Origin: a bacterium
Lineage (GTDB): Bacteria; Cyanobacteriota; Vampirovibrionia; Gastranaerophilales; Gastranaerophilaceae
Direction of reading: 5' to 3'
DNA length: 64,000 bases
NCBI GenBank assembly: GCA_017629215.1
Contig: JAGBXP010000033.1
Location: 1-64,000, forward strand
The notes under the pieces were generated by a model, which saw only the letters and a program-made list of their open reading frames with translations, ran no database searches and was not told the origin of the DNA. Positions 34,263 to 45,356 of this stretch are shown piece after piece (the stretch's first letter is position 1; the number at the start of each line of letters is the position of its first letter). The translations under genes were made by a program, and so were the position numbers.

Positions 34263-37200
34263 TTACGTTCCGAGGAACGAACTATATTGATTTTGGATAT
34301 TAGATATCAATAAATCCATTGAAGCAAATTTAGCTTCTAATCTTTCACGATATCTTTCGACAACTGTTTTAGCTTTTTGTATTTTATCATCAATTCTAGA
34401 GAGTTGTTTGTTATAAGATCTTTCAGCACTTGAGAAATAACCCATTGTGCCATCAATAGCAGATTCCACAACTTTTTCTACTCTTTGGAAAATACCTAGA
34501 TTAGAGTCTGTGCCAACTAATAGATTTTTCAAAGCTTCTTTATCTGCGCTGAATGCTTGCATGAATTTTTCTCTATCGAACGTCAATGTATGAATATTAT
34601 CGGTTCTAATATTTCCAGTAGAAGCTCCTTCTAGTGTTATTCCTATTGCGTCAAGATTTCTGAATACGCTATTTCCAGCCATAGAGCTTGTCATTAACGA
34701 ACGGATTTGGTTTCTAATAAATTTAAGAGTTGACTGGTCGTCTAGAGGTGAACCTTTAGCGACTTCTTTGTTTACGTTTTCGATTAATTCGTTATAAGCG
34801 TCAACGATATCTGAAACAGCATTGGTTACAGTTTCTTTATCTTTTTCAACTGTTAAAATAACTTCTTCATCAGAAACGCCTTTAAGATTGATAGTAAGAC
34901 CTTGAATTCTTGACACATCGCTGGTGATTGTATTAGATGTTGAAGTATAATAAGTTCCATTTATTGAGAATTTAGCGTTATCACCGATTTTTTGAGCTTC
35001 GACATTAATTTTTGTTGATGTTGCATTACTTTGTCCGATATCTTGATTTCCATCTCCATCAGCATCAGCCCACTCAGATTTTGTAAATCCCATTATATCA
35101 GTGAAGTTTGAACTACCAGCTTCGATATTAACAAGAGCAGCGCCAGTTGTTCTTGATTTAATAACAAACTTGCCATCGAGTGAATCCCAATAAGCTGTTG
35201 CATTAGCTCTATCAGAGGTATTAATTTGTGAGATTAGAGAATTTAGAGTTGTATTTTCGTCAATAGTAAATTCTGCATCACCGATATAGAAAGTACCTTC
35301 TACGACATCTCCGTTTCTAAAGATACCTGATGTTGTAATTTTAGAAGAGCTATTTACACAATATAATTCTCGTGCGCTTCTTGAAATTCCATTACCTCTA
35401 TTAGCGATACCAGTAATAGCTGTAAAGTTTGATGTATCAGTTGTAGAACCAACTTCAACGCTTACTCCATCAGTTGTAGAATATATTTCAAGATAGCCAG
35501 TATTTTCGTCAATTTTCAAATCAACATCAGCAAAGTTATCTAAAATACTACGTCTCAAATCTCCAAAAGTTTGTTCAGAGTCAATGTTAATTATAGCTTT
35601 TTCACCATCTCTATAGATTGAAATAGAGCCACTAGAGATATTTAGAAGTCCCATTTTAGTATCATAATTTGCAAAATTAGAGACAGAAATAAGCTTTTCT
35701 TCGCTAATAGTTTGCTCTATTTCATCACTGCTTGAAACATAGCCCCCGAGGTCATTTCTAAATGTCATATTTAGAGTAGTAAGTAAGCTAGAAGTAGTTT
35801 CGTCAGTGTTTATAGAAACTGTTTTATAACCACTTTGAACAATCACATGTCCGTCAGATAGACTTGCTTCAAGTCCTAACGCTCTAAATTTATTCAACAA
35901 AGAACCAACAGTCTCATCAACTTGGATTTGTACAATTGTATCAATGCCATCAACATTAACAACTAGATTACCTTGTGCAATAAGTAGACCGTTGTCAAAT
36001 TCGCTTAATAAAGAATCTTCTGTAGCATTAGAGAGTGTTGTTACCTCGCTAGATATTTCTTGAACTCCAGAATACTTATAATTTTCAGTTAAAGGATTAG
36101 TGAATAGAGTATCAACAATATTTGATGCATTAGCTGTATCATTTGATTTTGCGATATAACTATTGCCATTACCTTCAATAGATAGTATTGAGCCAGCTCC
36201 TGTATCAACAAGGCTTGTTTCGATACCGAAGCTTTGTAAAGTATTAATAAAAGAGCCTAAGGTTTCATCAGTGGAAACAAAAGCTGTGTATTTAACTCCA
36301 TCTTTATAGATATAATACTCTCCAGTAGTGATTCCCATATCAGAGAGTTTAGTATCCCTATCAGAAGAAAGGGTTAATGGTGTGGTTGTAGTTACGTTGA
36401 TTGTATCACCGTGATAAGAATTTGTAGTTACCCAACTACTATCACCTAAGCCTAATATATCAAGAGCATTTGAAGCTGTATTTGGACCAGTATAAGCTTT
36501 TAGAGAACTATTACCAGTGTTTTTAATAATTAACTGTCCGTTGCCATTTATTGTTGAGTCAAACCCATATAATTCAAGTTCATTTATCAAACTGCCAAGA
36601 GTATGATTTCCTGTAAGCTCAATATTGGTTTGAATACCATCTTTTACTACAGTTATATATCCTTCTTGGAAATTAGCTCCTGCGATATCAGCGAGTCGAG
36701 TTTCTTCTGTAACAGCAATCGTAGAAGTTGTAGAATTTCCTAGAGTATTAGTTTTATAAGCATTTACAAAGCTCCAAGGCTCAAATAAAACATCAATAGC
36801 GTTTGTATCATTACCTGCAGTGTTAGAAGTAGCAAGATATGTTTCATCATTAGCACGAGCTACAAGAGAGCCATCACCTGCAAAATTGGCAGAAATTCCA
36901 TAATAATCTAATGTAGCTAAGAATTCATTAACTGTTGTATCTGCAGTAATTGATTGTGTGATTTTTACTCCATTATGGTAGATATTATAATTACCAGTTG
37001 TAATTCCTAGTGAGTTTCCAAATTCATCAGTTAAATTAACAAGCTTAGTGTTTCCATCAACAAAAGAACTGCTTTCTACTTCATAGCTGAGTTTTCCACT
37101 TGTAGAATTAGAGCGAGTTTCCCAGTTATCAGAAATATTAAATTTATCTAAGATATTTGATTCTGCACCTGAAGCGATGCCAGTTGTTGTTAAATAGCTG

Positions 37201-40200
37201 TTATTGTTGCCATTGAAGTAAATTTTGCCATCAGAAGAAATGCCTGTACTAATTCCATATTGAGATAGTTTATTAGCTAAATCTTGTAATGTATCGTTAG
37301 TATCTATATTAATAATATTTCTAGTGCCGTCTTGGTAAACATAAATTTGTCCAGCAGTAACTCCTAAACTATTTCCAGTGCCATCAGTAAGCTCAGAAAT
37401 TCTACAGTTCATAGTAGCAGATCGAATAGCAGTTTGAGTTCTTGATAAGTAACGGCTATTTTGTGAGAAATTACCTAAATCCCAACTTGCTTGTTCTAAT
37501 CCCATAATACTTGCGAGGTTAGAGCCTCCAGCTGTAGAATCAAGATAAACAACTCCATCAGCTTGTAATTGTAACCTACCATTGATGATATTAGAGTTAA
37601 TTCCAAATCCAGCAAGTGTATTTCTAAAATCACCAATATTAGTAGTATTATCAATAGCAATAGTATGGACTTCTCCGTTTTGATATAGTAAAACGTTTCC
37701 ATTTGTTATATTCAAATCAGCAAGAGAAGTGCTATCACTCATATTAACAACAGATTTTTGAATTAGATTTGCACTCGTATTATTTACAGTGCCTTCATCA
37801 TAATGCTTGCTATAAGCACCCATTATGAAAGTACCTAAATCTCCAGAGATATCAAAATCTGTTAGAGTAGAGGAGCTTACGCTAAATCTACCAGCAGAAT
37901 CGATAGAAGCATTAATACCATTTTCTGCAAGAGCATCAATTACATCGTGAATGGTATCAGTAGCAGAGAATGATAAAGTTGTAGAGGCATTACCTGTATT
38001 TGAGGTAGTGGATAGGATTATGCTATAATTAGCAAGCGAAGAACCATCTTCTTGTCTTAGGTTTTGTAGCTCAGTAAGTCCTGTTGCCACATCTTTAGCA
38101 TTTGAAGATAATTGATCAGAATTTGTATTACTTGTAGATGTCTGAGTAACTGTTGTGTAATTGACATCACCACTTAGTTTTAATACGTGTTGAAGTCCTG
38201 TTCCGATATTGCTAATAAATGCGTTGTTTCCACCTTGTAAAGTTAATATTCCATCGTTTATGTTACCACTAATTCCTAATCCAGCAAGCGTTGTGAGTAA
38301 GTCTCCGACTGTGTCAGTAGGACGAACCGTTACTACATGTTCTACTCCGTCGGAAACAACTGAAATTGTATCGTTTGCAGAAAGTCCAAATATTTCAAAT
38401 GTGTCATCTGTAGTAAGAACATTTGTTGTTTCATAGCCTTGACGAGTAGATGGAGTATTTGCGAGGGTAGAATGTGTAGATGTTGTATAGAAATTGTTAT
38501 TTAGATTTAGACAATCTAGATTTGACATTCCTTGAATATACGCATTTTCATAGCCTTGAAGTGTTAATACGCCATTGTTGACTGTACCGTAAATACCTAA
38601 ACCTGCTAAGGAAACTAACATATCCCCAACAGTATTAGATGTGTCGACTGTTAACGTATGTACTGTACCATTAGAGACCACAGTTATTGTACCTGCAGAA
38701 GTTGCTCCTAATTGAGCCAATCTAGTGCTACTTGTCATTTGAACTGATGAATCAATAGTAAAGTTGCTAGAATCAGCATTTAGTTTTAATGCAGTTTCTA
38801 AATCGTCATCAATTGATGTAATATAAGAGTTTTCATTGCCTTGTAAAGTTAATTTGCCACTATTTACAGAAGCACTAATTCCATATCCAGCAAGTGTTAT
38901 AATCAAATCATTTAGTGTATCTTCAGCTTCAACAGTTATTGTATATTGGTTACCATTTGAAACTAATTCTATTTCTTTATCGCCAGTAATTCCTAATTGC
39001 TCAAACCTTGTATCACTTGTTAATTGAGCCGAAGTATCAGTAGTAGTTTGGGTTATAAATGTTGTAGTTTCTACAAGCGCAGTTGCGTATGTTGTTACTT
39101 CTCTAGTTGTAGTAGTTGTACTTTCGACTGTTATTTGGGATGTTGTAACTTGAATGCTATCGTAAGTTTGAGAGTTAAATATAGTAATCGTAAATGGATC
39201 AACTCCAGTCTCTGTTCCAGGAATAGTTGTAGTAACGAGCGTTGTATTTTGAACAATAGTAGTTTTAGGCTCAGTAAATGTTGATATTACAGTTTGCTCA
39301 ACCAAAGTTGTTCCTGTAATTACAGTAGAAGTAACTGTATCTTGAACTGTTACAGTTCTATAATAATTATAATACAATGGATCGGATTGTTGAGTTTGGT
39401 TATCAAATAACATCGTTGTTGACGTAGCTGATACGCTTGTTGTAGAGAATTGGGTTTGATTTAATTTTAAAACACTAGCTAAATCGGTTGACATGCCAGA
39501 GATATAAGAATCCTCTGTTCCAATAATAGTAACTGTTCCGTTACTAATTGAAGCACTTACGCCAAGACCTGCAAGAGCAGTAAATAAATCTCCTGTAGTA
39601 TTATTTTCGTTTAGTGTGAATGAATAGGTTGTTCCTTCTGATACGACCGTAACAGCGTGATTTCCTGCGCTCAGCCCAATAGCTGATAACTGAGTACTAG
39701 AAGTTGCGTTGAAACTTCGTTCTTCTTCGTGAGTATATGGTGGCTCAGCAGATACTTTAAATATAGATTTAAAATCATTACTCATAGATTCAATATATGA
39801 GCCATCTTCAGAGGTAAATGTTATTGTTGCAGAGCCACCTGTTCCTGATGCAGGAGGTTGTACATCAAGAGTCAAATTAATACCTAAATCTGCGAGTTCA
39901 TTTTTGACATCACGAATGGTATTAGTTTTATCGTATGATAGCGTATATGACACTCCGTCTTTATTAACTGCTATTGTAATATCATTATAATTATAATTAT
40001 CTTCAGCAGTATTGCAGTATAGTCTAAAAATAGAGGTTGTTTCACTAATAGTACATGTCCTACCACCCTCACCACCATTATGACAATAGCTTTTCCCCGA
40101 TGGTTGGTAGAAGGCTGCATTTTCTTGTGCTCCTGATGTTGTTAAAACAGTAAATCCAAACTTTACTGCAAGAGCACTAGACATACTTCTTATACAAGCT

Positions 40201-43200
40201 GAATCAGAACCTGATATTACATATCCAAAACCCTCCGGAGTAAATCTTTCTCGCATTGTTATACCGTGTTCTGCAAATTTATCTATAGCATTGTCCATTG
40301 TATCATTTGGGTTCAATGTTACTGTACGTGTTGTACCGTAGGCTTGAATTGTAATATATACATTCGTATTTATATCTAAAACATTTGATAACGTGTTAAA
40401 TAATTGAGACTCATCCCATTTAATTTCACCAGTAACAGTATATCCACTATATGAAGGTGTTGATACAGCATAGTGCGTGCCGTCTGAAGCAATCGTATCT
40501 CCGACGGTTACAGTTCTTAGATATGTTACAGCTGATGAAGAGACTGCTGTTGCACCGACTGTTGCGGTTGTGCTTGGAATTGTTATTGTTGAATACGTTA
40601 TATTATTAAATCCTAATGCTTCTGCCAATGTACCTTCTAAGATAAAGTGCATGCCAGCTACTATATCGTTATCCATTGTCAATTTACCAGTAGTCGTATC
40701 AAAAGATAAAACCTCATAGCGCGCTGTTTGATTAACCATTGAAACTAGCTCATCAATAGTCGTAGACTCACTTATAGACAATGGTGTTATTCTAGTTCGA
40801 CCTGTGCGGTCATCGATACTAACAAGTCCTAAATCTCTAAGCACTATAGGGTCAAGTCCTTGTTTCTTTATAATATCATATAGTTTGGTGCTTCCTGTAG
40901 CTAATGCTTCATCAGTAACTGTAAATGTTGAAGATACCGTCTGAGTTTGAACTTCAGTAGTAATTTCTGTTGTTGTAACTGTAGATGTAGTAAGAATAGT
41001 TGTCATATCTTGAACAACAGTAGTGCCTGTTTGTAAAGCTACTCGACCAATTATTTCTTCACCAAGGCCTGCACCATTAATTAATTTCGTAATAAAAGCA
41101 TCATTTTCATCAAAATGGAGGTAATATCCTTGTTCTATTACAGTCTCATTTGTGGTATAAATTTCAAGATAGCCAGCACTACTGGACCAACTAAAGACCT
41201 CACTTCTAAGCTCATGGTTTAGAACATCACGAATCATATTCATTGCATCAGCAATGCAATAATCTACCAAAATGTCCCCCATACCATTATCCATACAATA
41301 TTGTCTTAAATTAAAGACCTCGACATCTTCTGTTTTTCCAACTTTTTTAAAGCCTATTAGAAGTTCATCTTTATAGCCTATATCGTAGAGAGACTTATTA
41401 TATAAGGTCTCTTCATCTATGCCGGACATCCTATAACCAGCTACGTAGTCAAAAGTACTCATAACAGGAACTGTTATCATTACAGGCTCAGTTGACTCTG
41501 TAACGATTGTTGTTACTATTTCTATATCTTCTGTTGTTGTTCCTTCTGGTGTTATAGTCTGTACAGTATAATTAATTAAGCCAAGTTTTTCAGCAGTCTT
41601 TTCTGAAAAGATAAAATATGAGCCATCAGCTTGTCTGGTATCAAAAACATAGGTACCATCAGTTGGATAGTTGCAGTTAATATCAAACGCACCCATAAGA
41701 TCGCTCATGAGCTCTTTTATATTTGCGCCTGAGTTTGTTATAGTAAAGTATTCAGCTCCAATAATGTTATTATTTGAATCATATCGAACAAGATTTAATA
41801 CATCACCATTATTAACATCTATATCTTGTAATATATTATATATAGTACTTGAATCTAATACAATATTCCAAGGGTCAGTGGTCGTAACTTGTGTTGTAAT
41901 GGTGTTTTGAACAGTTATTGTTTCAGAGCCTATAACTGCTTCTGTAACAGTTGTTGTTGCAGTAGTTGTTACTACTATTGCAGTAGTAGTCATAACTGTT
42001 TCTTCGATTACATTAGTATATGTAACACTTTCAGTAGATGTGTTTTCTGCTCCAGTAGTCTTATTATATGTGATTGCAGAAGATGTCGAAGTTATACCCT
42101 CGGTGCTTGTATATGTAGATTCGCTAGTAGTAATTCCCATAGAGGTCATTAAATCGCCTGTAACATAGTTACCATTAGGTGAATTTAAGCGAATATAACC
42201 ATTTGAGATATTACCACTAATTCCATAGCCTGCAAATGATAACAACATATCGCCTATAGTCATGTCAGCGCTTGTTGTAATCTTTCCTAGTTCAGCTCCG
42301 TCGGAGCTACTAATTGTGATTTCGGATGGAACAGTATAACCAAGTTCGCCTAAAGTAGTTGAAGAATTTGCTGTAACTACATAAGTTGTAGAGACAGACT
42401 CAGTTGAAGTGTTTGCACCTCCAAGGGTTGTTGTATAATTTCTATCAGCAATTCCAATTCCCATAGCAGAAATTACACCACCAGTTGCATAACAATTATT
42501 TGTTGCATCAAGAGTTATAATACCGTTATTGATATTTCCTGTTATACCAAATGTTGATAATTCTTCAAAAAGTTCGCCAATTGTCATTTCGCCTGTAGTA
42601 TCAAATGTGCCAATAGTTGTACCATTTAAACCTAAAATTGTAACAGTTGAGTCCTCAAAACCTAAATCCCCCAATGCTGTTGTTGTATCAGCATAAGCTG
42701 TTGTTATTGTAGATAAGACTTCTCCTGTTGAAGATACTGACATTGTTACGGTTGTAGATGAAAAACCGAGAGCTGTCGCAACTGAGCCAGTTAGTGTTCC
42801 ACCATTAATATGTAGCTTGCCAGAAGAATCAAGAATTGTTGTTCCACCTAAAGCATGGATTTGGCTCATCAAGCTATCAATTGTTGTATCAGCACTTACG
42901 CTTAAATCTGTAGAATTAAACTTGATATCATAGCCTCCTGATACAGCACTTTCCATTCCAAGAGCTGAAATAATATTGCCAAGCGTAGTACTTCCTGTTG
43001 CCGTTGTTATTACTGTATGAGTTAGCTGATTACCCAAGATATTGCTATAGCCCATTACTACGTGTTCTAAACCTAATGCGTTCTCTAGTGCTTCATTATC
43101 AATATAACCACCATCAATAGAGAAAACTCCGTTTTCAATTTTTGCAGTAACACCATTTGCGTTTAGTGTGTCAATTAAATCTCCAATCTTTGTCGTACCT

Positions 43201-45356
43201 GTTGTATTAAACGTATAGCTTGAGCCGTCCTCTCGCATTAATACAACAGTTTCGTTTGAATTTACTCCAATATCTTCAAGTGTACTTTCTCTTGTTGCGT
43301 CAATATTTATTGTTGTATTTGCACTAAGAGCATCAGATGTAACATATTTCCCAGCAATAGTTGTAGTAAGATTTAATACATCTGAAAGATTTGAAGTCCC
43401 TCCTTCTAAAGTAGCGTTATTTATTGTAAATTTTGAATTTTCAGAGTCCCAAGTAGCTTCAATACCATTATCTGCAAGTGCGTTTTTCAAACCTAAGATT
43501 GTCATATCTGATGTAACATCAATAACTACTGTTTCGCCTCTTACGTTAAATGTTGCAGTGCCGTCTCCACTAAGACCTAAAGCTCCTAGTGTTGTACCTG
43601 ATGTTGCATCAATAGTGTTCGTAACTGTTTGAGATAATGCTCTTGTGCGAGAATATGTCGAAGAAACTGTTATTTGGTCTGTTGAAATTGTATCTGAACC
43701 ATATAAGCAAGCGAGAAGATTTGTCCCTTGTCGATAGTCTAAATTAGCTTCTGTAATTGTGCCATTTGCAACTAAGCTTCCGACTTCATTGTTTGCATTA
43801 TCAAGAGTCCTAAACGCTCCTCCTGTAATTTCAAGAGTTCCAGTTGATTCATCAAGGTTTGCGTAAATGCCTATTTCAGCTAAATCAGACATAAAATCTG
43901 ATAGAGTTTGTCCTTCATAAATCTTTTCATAGTGCTTGTTTCCATTAGAATCTGTAATCTCTAAGTAACCTTTAGTAACACCTAAATCCTCAACAAGACG
44001 ACTTTGTGATGTTACAAGTTCAAAATCTACTACAGTTTCTTGAAGTGGATTTCCAGTTGCCATTGCAGTATATGGCTCTGATTGTAAGCCTAGTGCAGAT
44101 ACAGCATCAAATGTGCCACCTACTATTGTACCACCTGAAATCTCAACTGTTCCATTAGAGTTTATTGTCGCATAGAGACCAGCGTTTGATATCTCGGTTA
44201 ATAAATCTCCAATAGAGCTTTCTGAGCCAACTGTAATTGTTGTGTATTCATTGTTTGAGTTTTGGACAATTACGGTTTGGTCATCAGTAATTGTAGTCCC
44301 ATCCCCTATATCCTTTAATAAAGTAGCTGATGTCGCAGTTGTTGTCTGAGTGATAATCGTCTCGTGTAATAAAACTTTAGTAGCTTGGGATTTTGAATAA
44401 ATTTCTTGGGTTAGTCCCATTGCGCTAATGATATTGGTAGAGCCTTCATCTGTAATAGTTGCATCTGCAAGTACAAAAATACCTTCTTCGGTTAGAAAAT
44501 CAGCATCAATATTATTTGCTTTGAGAGCTGTAACTAAATCTCCTATTGTATCATCGCTTTCTAAAGTTATATCGTAATCTTGTCCATAAGCGTTTATTGT
44601 TAATGTGCCAGTATTTACGCCTAAATCGCTTAATAGAGTAGAATTGGTAGCTTTGTCCCATTCTGTTGTTACTGTCTGTATCTGAAGCTTGTCAACAGTT
44701 TTATAGCCCTCATTAACTCCGACTAAATGCAATCTATCTACAATGTTTGTGTTGCTAATCGTATCATCAATATCTGATGTACTAATATTCATGTTAAATC
44801 GACCAGTAACTGAATTATAGTTCGCCTCTACACCAATATCCTCTAATTTGTTTATAAAAGTAGCAATTGTGTCCTTATCAGTAATCGCAACACCATATTT
44901 TACGCCGTCAACAGTAACGCCTATTGTCCCAGTACCGACTCCAATATCTTTTAGATATGAATTCTCTGTAGCGATTGATGTGGTTTGTATGATTGTCTTA
45001 TAATTACTTGTTGCGTTTGTATTTGATGCAAGTTTATCAACTTTGACTTTATATGTACCTTCTACTGCTTCGCTTGTAGCTGTAGCTGTTAATACATCTA
45101 AATTTGCAGAAACGGCAAGGTTTTGTGCAAATAAGTCCATCGATACTATATTAAATCTACTATCAGTTATTTTCTCTATTGTTGATCTAAATGAAGCAAA
45201 AAACGATTTGATACTACTTAAAGTATCTCTTGATAGCATTACAGATTCTTTATCTTGTTGAAGCGTGTTTACTTTAGCTTGTTTCAATGCAACAAGCGAT
45301 TCAACCCATGATGATGTATCTAATCCAGACGCGAGTCCACTAAATGATATTGACAC
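34263..45356 (-). CDS. fliD: Giant FliD-like flagellar filament cap / multi-repeat protein (3,697 aa)
   Basis: The N-terminus (ISFSGLASGLDTSSWVESLV, residues 1 to about 115) is the FliD_N domain, and the last 240 residues (VDAYNELIENVNKEV, TLKFIRNQIRSLM, RIDDKIQKAKTVVERYRERLE) are FliD_C with the terminal coiled coil. FliD is normally about 450-700 residues and caps the growing filament as a pentamer or hexamer. Here about 27 tandem units of 90-140 residues lie between the two ends. Each follows the pattern LxDLGv..G.i.v..dG..y.i.i...dTigdl...La..GI.a.i.nG.l.i.g, the hook-IN/filament motif. Thr-rich linkers break the array. There is no signal peptide, so export must be by the flagellar type III path. 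A sigma-70-like promoter precedes it; no fliS or fliC is adjacent. An alternative role is a giant flagellum-exported adhesin. Confidence 0.85.
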   Translation of the reverse strand: MSISFSGLASGLDTSSWVESLVALKQAKVNTLQQDKESVMLSRDTLSSIKSFFASFRSTIEKITDSRFNIVSMDLFAQNLAVSANLDVLTATATSEAVEGTYKVKVDKLASNTNATSNYKTIIQTTSIATENSYLKDIGVGTGTIGVTVDGVKYGVAITDKDTIATFINKLEDIGVEANYNSVTGRFNMNISTSDIDDTISNTNIVDRLHLVGVNEGYKTVDKLQIQTVTTEWDKATNSTLLSDLGVNTGTLTINAYGQDYDITLESDDTIGDLVTALKANNIDADFLTEEGIFVLADATITDEGSTNIISAMGLTQEIYSKSQATKVLLHETIITQTTTATSATLLKDIGDGTTITDDQTVIVQNSNNEYTTITVGSESSIGDLLTEISNAGLYATINSNGTVEISGGTIVGGTFDAVSALGLQSEPYTAMATGNPLQETVVDFELVTSQSRLVEDLGVTKGYLEITDSNGNKHYEKIYEGQTLSDFMSDLAEIGIYANLDESTGTLEITGGAFRTLDNANNEVGSLVANGTITEANLDYRQGTNLLACLYGSDTISTDQITVSSTYSRTRALSQTVTNTIDATSGTTLGALGLSGDGTATFNVRGETVVIDVTSDMTILGLKNALADNGIEATWDSENSKFTINNATLEGGTSNLSDVLNLTTTIAGKYVTSDALSANTTINIDATRESTLEDIGVNSNETVVLMREDGSSYTFNTTGTTKIGDLIDTLNANGVTAKIENGVFSIDGGYIDNEALENALGLEHVVMGYSNILGNQLTHTVITTATGSTTLGNIISALGMESAVSGGYDIKFNSTDLSVSADTTIDSLMSQIHALGGTTILDSSGKLHINGGTLTGSVATALGFSSTTVTMSVSSTGEVLSTITTAYADTTTALGDLGFEDSTVTILGLNGTTIGTFDTTGEMTIGELFEELSTFGITGNINNGIITLDATNNCYATGGVISAMGIGIADRNYTTTLGGANTSTESVSTTYVVTANSSTTLGELGYTVPSEITISSSDGAELGKITTSADMTIGDMLLSFAGYGISGNISNGYIRLNSPNGNYVTGDLMTSMGITTSESTYTSTEGITSTSSAITYNKTTGAENTSTESVTYTNVIEETVMTTTAIVVTTTATTTVTEAVIGSETITVQNTITTQVTTTDPWNIVLDSSTIYNILQDIDVNNGDVLNLVRYDSNNNIIGAEYFTITNSGANIKELMSDLMGAFDINCNYPTDGTYVFDTRQADGSYFIFSEKTAEKLGLINYTVQTITPEGTTTEDIEIVTTIVTESTEPVMITVPVMSTFDYVAGYRMSGIDEETLYNKSLYDIGYKDELLIGFKKVGKTEDVEVFNLRQYCMDNGMGDILVDYCIADAMNMIRDVLNHELRSEVFSWSSSAGYLEIYTTNETVIEQGYYLHFDENDAFITKLINGAGLGEEIIGRVALQTGTTVVQDMTTILTTSTVTTTEITTEVQTQTVSSTFTVTDEALATGSTKLYDIIKKQGLDPIVLRDLGLVSIDDRTGRTRITPLSISESTTIDELVSMVNQTARYEVLSFDTTTGKLTMDNDIVAGMHFILEGTLAEALGFNNITYSTITIPSTTATVGATAVSSSAVTYLRTVTVGDTIASDGTHYAVSTPSYSGYTVTGEIKWDESQLFNTLSNVLDINTNVYITIQAYGTTRTVTLNPNDTMDNAIDKFAEHGITMRERFTPEGFGYVISGSDSACIRSMSSALAVKFGFTVLTTSGAQENAAFYQPSGKSYCHNGGEGGRTCTISETTSIFRLYCNTAEDNYNYNDITIAVNKDGVSYTLSYDKTNTIRDVKNELADLGINLTLDVQPPASGTGGSATITFTSEDGSYIESMSNDFKSIFKVSAEPPYTHEEERSFNATSSTQLSAIGLSAGNHAVTVVSEGTTYSFTLNENNTTGDLFTALAGLGVSASISNGTVTIIGTEDSYISGMSTDLASVLKLNQTQFSTTSVSATSTTMLFDNQTQQSDPLYYNYYRTVTVQDTVTSTVITGTTLVEQTVISTFTEPKTTIVQNTTLVTTTIPGTETGVDPFTITIFNSQTYDSIQVTTSQITVESTTTTTREVTTYATALVETTTFITQTTTDTSAQLTSDTRFEQLGITGDKEIELVSNGNQYTITVEAEDTLNDLIITLAGYGISASVNSGKLTLQGNENSYITSIDDDLETALKLNADSSNFTIDSSVQMTSSTRLAQLGATSAGTITVVSNGTVHTLTVDTSNTVGDMLVSLAGLGIYGTVNNGVLTLQGYENAYIQGMSNLDCLNLNNNFYTTSTHSTLANTPSTRQGYETTNVLTTDDTFEIFGLSANDTISVVSDGVEHVVTVRPTDTVGDLLTTLAGLGISGNINDGILTLQGGNNAFISNIGTGLQHVLKLSGDVNYTTVTQTSTSNTNSDQLSSNAKDVATGLTELQNLRQEDGSSLANYSIILSTTSNTGNASTTLSFSATDTIHDVIDALAENGINASIDSAGRFSVSSSTLTDFDISGDLGTFIMGAYSKHYDEGTVNNTSANLIQKSVVNMSDSTSLADLNITNGNVLLYQNGEVHTIAIDNTTNIGDFRNTLAGFGINSNIINGRLQLQADGVVYLDSTAGGSNLASIMGLEQASWDLGNFSQNSRYLSRTQTAIRSATMNCRISELTDGTGNSLGVTAGQIYVYQDGTRNIINIDTNDTLQDLANKLSQYGISTGISSDGKIYFNGNNNSYLTTTGIASGAESNILDKFNISDNWETRSNSTSGKLSYEVESSSFVDGNTKLVNLTDEFGNSLGITTGNYNIYHNGVKITQSITADTTVNEFLATLDYYGISANFAGDGSLVARANDETYLATSNTAGNDTNAIDVLFEPWSFVNAYKTNTLGNSTTSTIAVTEETRLADIAGANFQEGYITVVKDGIQTNIELTGNHTLGSLINELELYGFDSTINGNGQLIIKNTGNSSLKAYTGPNTASNALDILGLGDSSWVTTNSYHGDTINVTTTTPLTLSSDRDTKLSDMGITTGEYYIYKDGVKYTAFVSTDETLGSFINTLQSFGIETSLVDTGAGSILSIEGNGNSYIAKSNDTANASNIVDTLFTNPLTENYKYSGVQEISSEVTTLSNATEDSLLSEFDNGLLIAQGNLVVNVDGIDTIVQIQVDETVGSLLNKFRALGLEASLSDGHVIVQSGYKTVSINTDETTSSLLTTLNMTFRNDLGGYVSSSDEIEQTISEEKLISVSNFANYDTKMGLLNISSGSISIYRDGEKAIINIDSEQTFGDLRRSILDNFADVDLKIDENTGYLEIYSTTDGVSVEVGSTTDTSNFTAITGIANRGNGISRSARELYCVNSSSKITTSGIFRNGDVVEGTFYIGDAEFTIDENTTLNSLISQINTSDRANATAYWDSLDGKFVIKSRTTGAALVNIEAGSSNFTDIMGFTKSEWADADGDGNQDIGQSNATSTKINVEAQKIGDNAKFSINGTYYTSTSNTITSDVSRIQGLTINLKGVSDEEVILTVEKDKETVTNAVSDIVDAYNELIENVNKEVAKGSPLDDQSTLKFIRNQIRSLMTSSMAGNSVFRNLDAIGITLEGASTGNIRTDNIHTLTFDREKFMQAFSADKEALKNLLVGTDSNLGIFQRVEKVVESAIDGTMGYFSSAERSYNKQLSRIDDKIQKAKTVVERYRERLEAKFASMDLLISNIQNQYSSFLGT
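35000..45010 (-). repeat. About 27 tandem hook-IN-like protein repeats within the giant FliD
   Basis: By eye the units recur about every 300-400 bases. Most are diverged, but a run of four (about 38200-39620) is nearly uniform, each with TLAGLGIxxxxNxGxLTLQG-like cores. Thr-rich linkers lie around 39040-39440, 40920-41030 and 41860-42110. Counts are manual and could change by a few units. Confidence 0.65.

Noticed and set aside
39024-39284. Cys-rich ORF on the plus strand
   Set aside because: It is the antisense shadow of a Thr/Val-rich part of the giant fliD gene, with no SD.
41889-42152. Second Cys-rich plus-strand ORF
   Set aside because: Same antisense artefact of a Thr-rich linker in the giant fliD gene.
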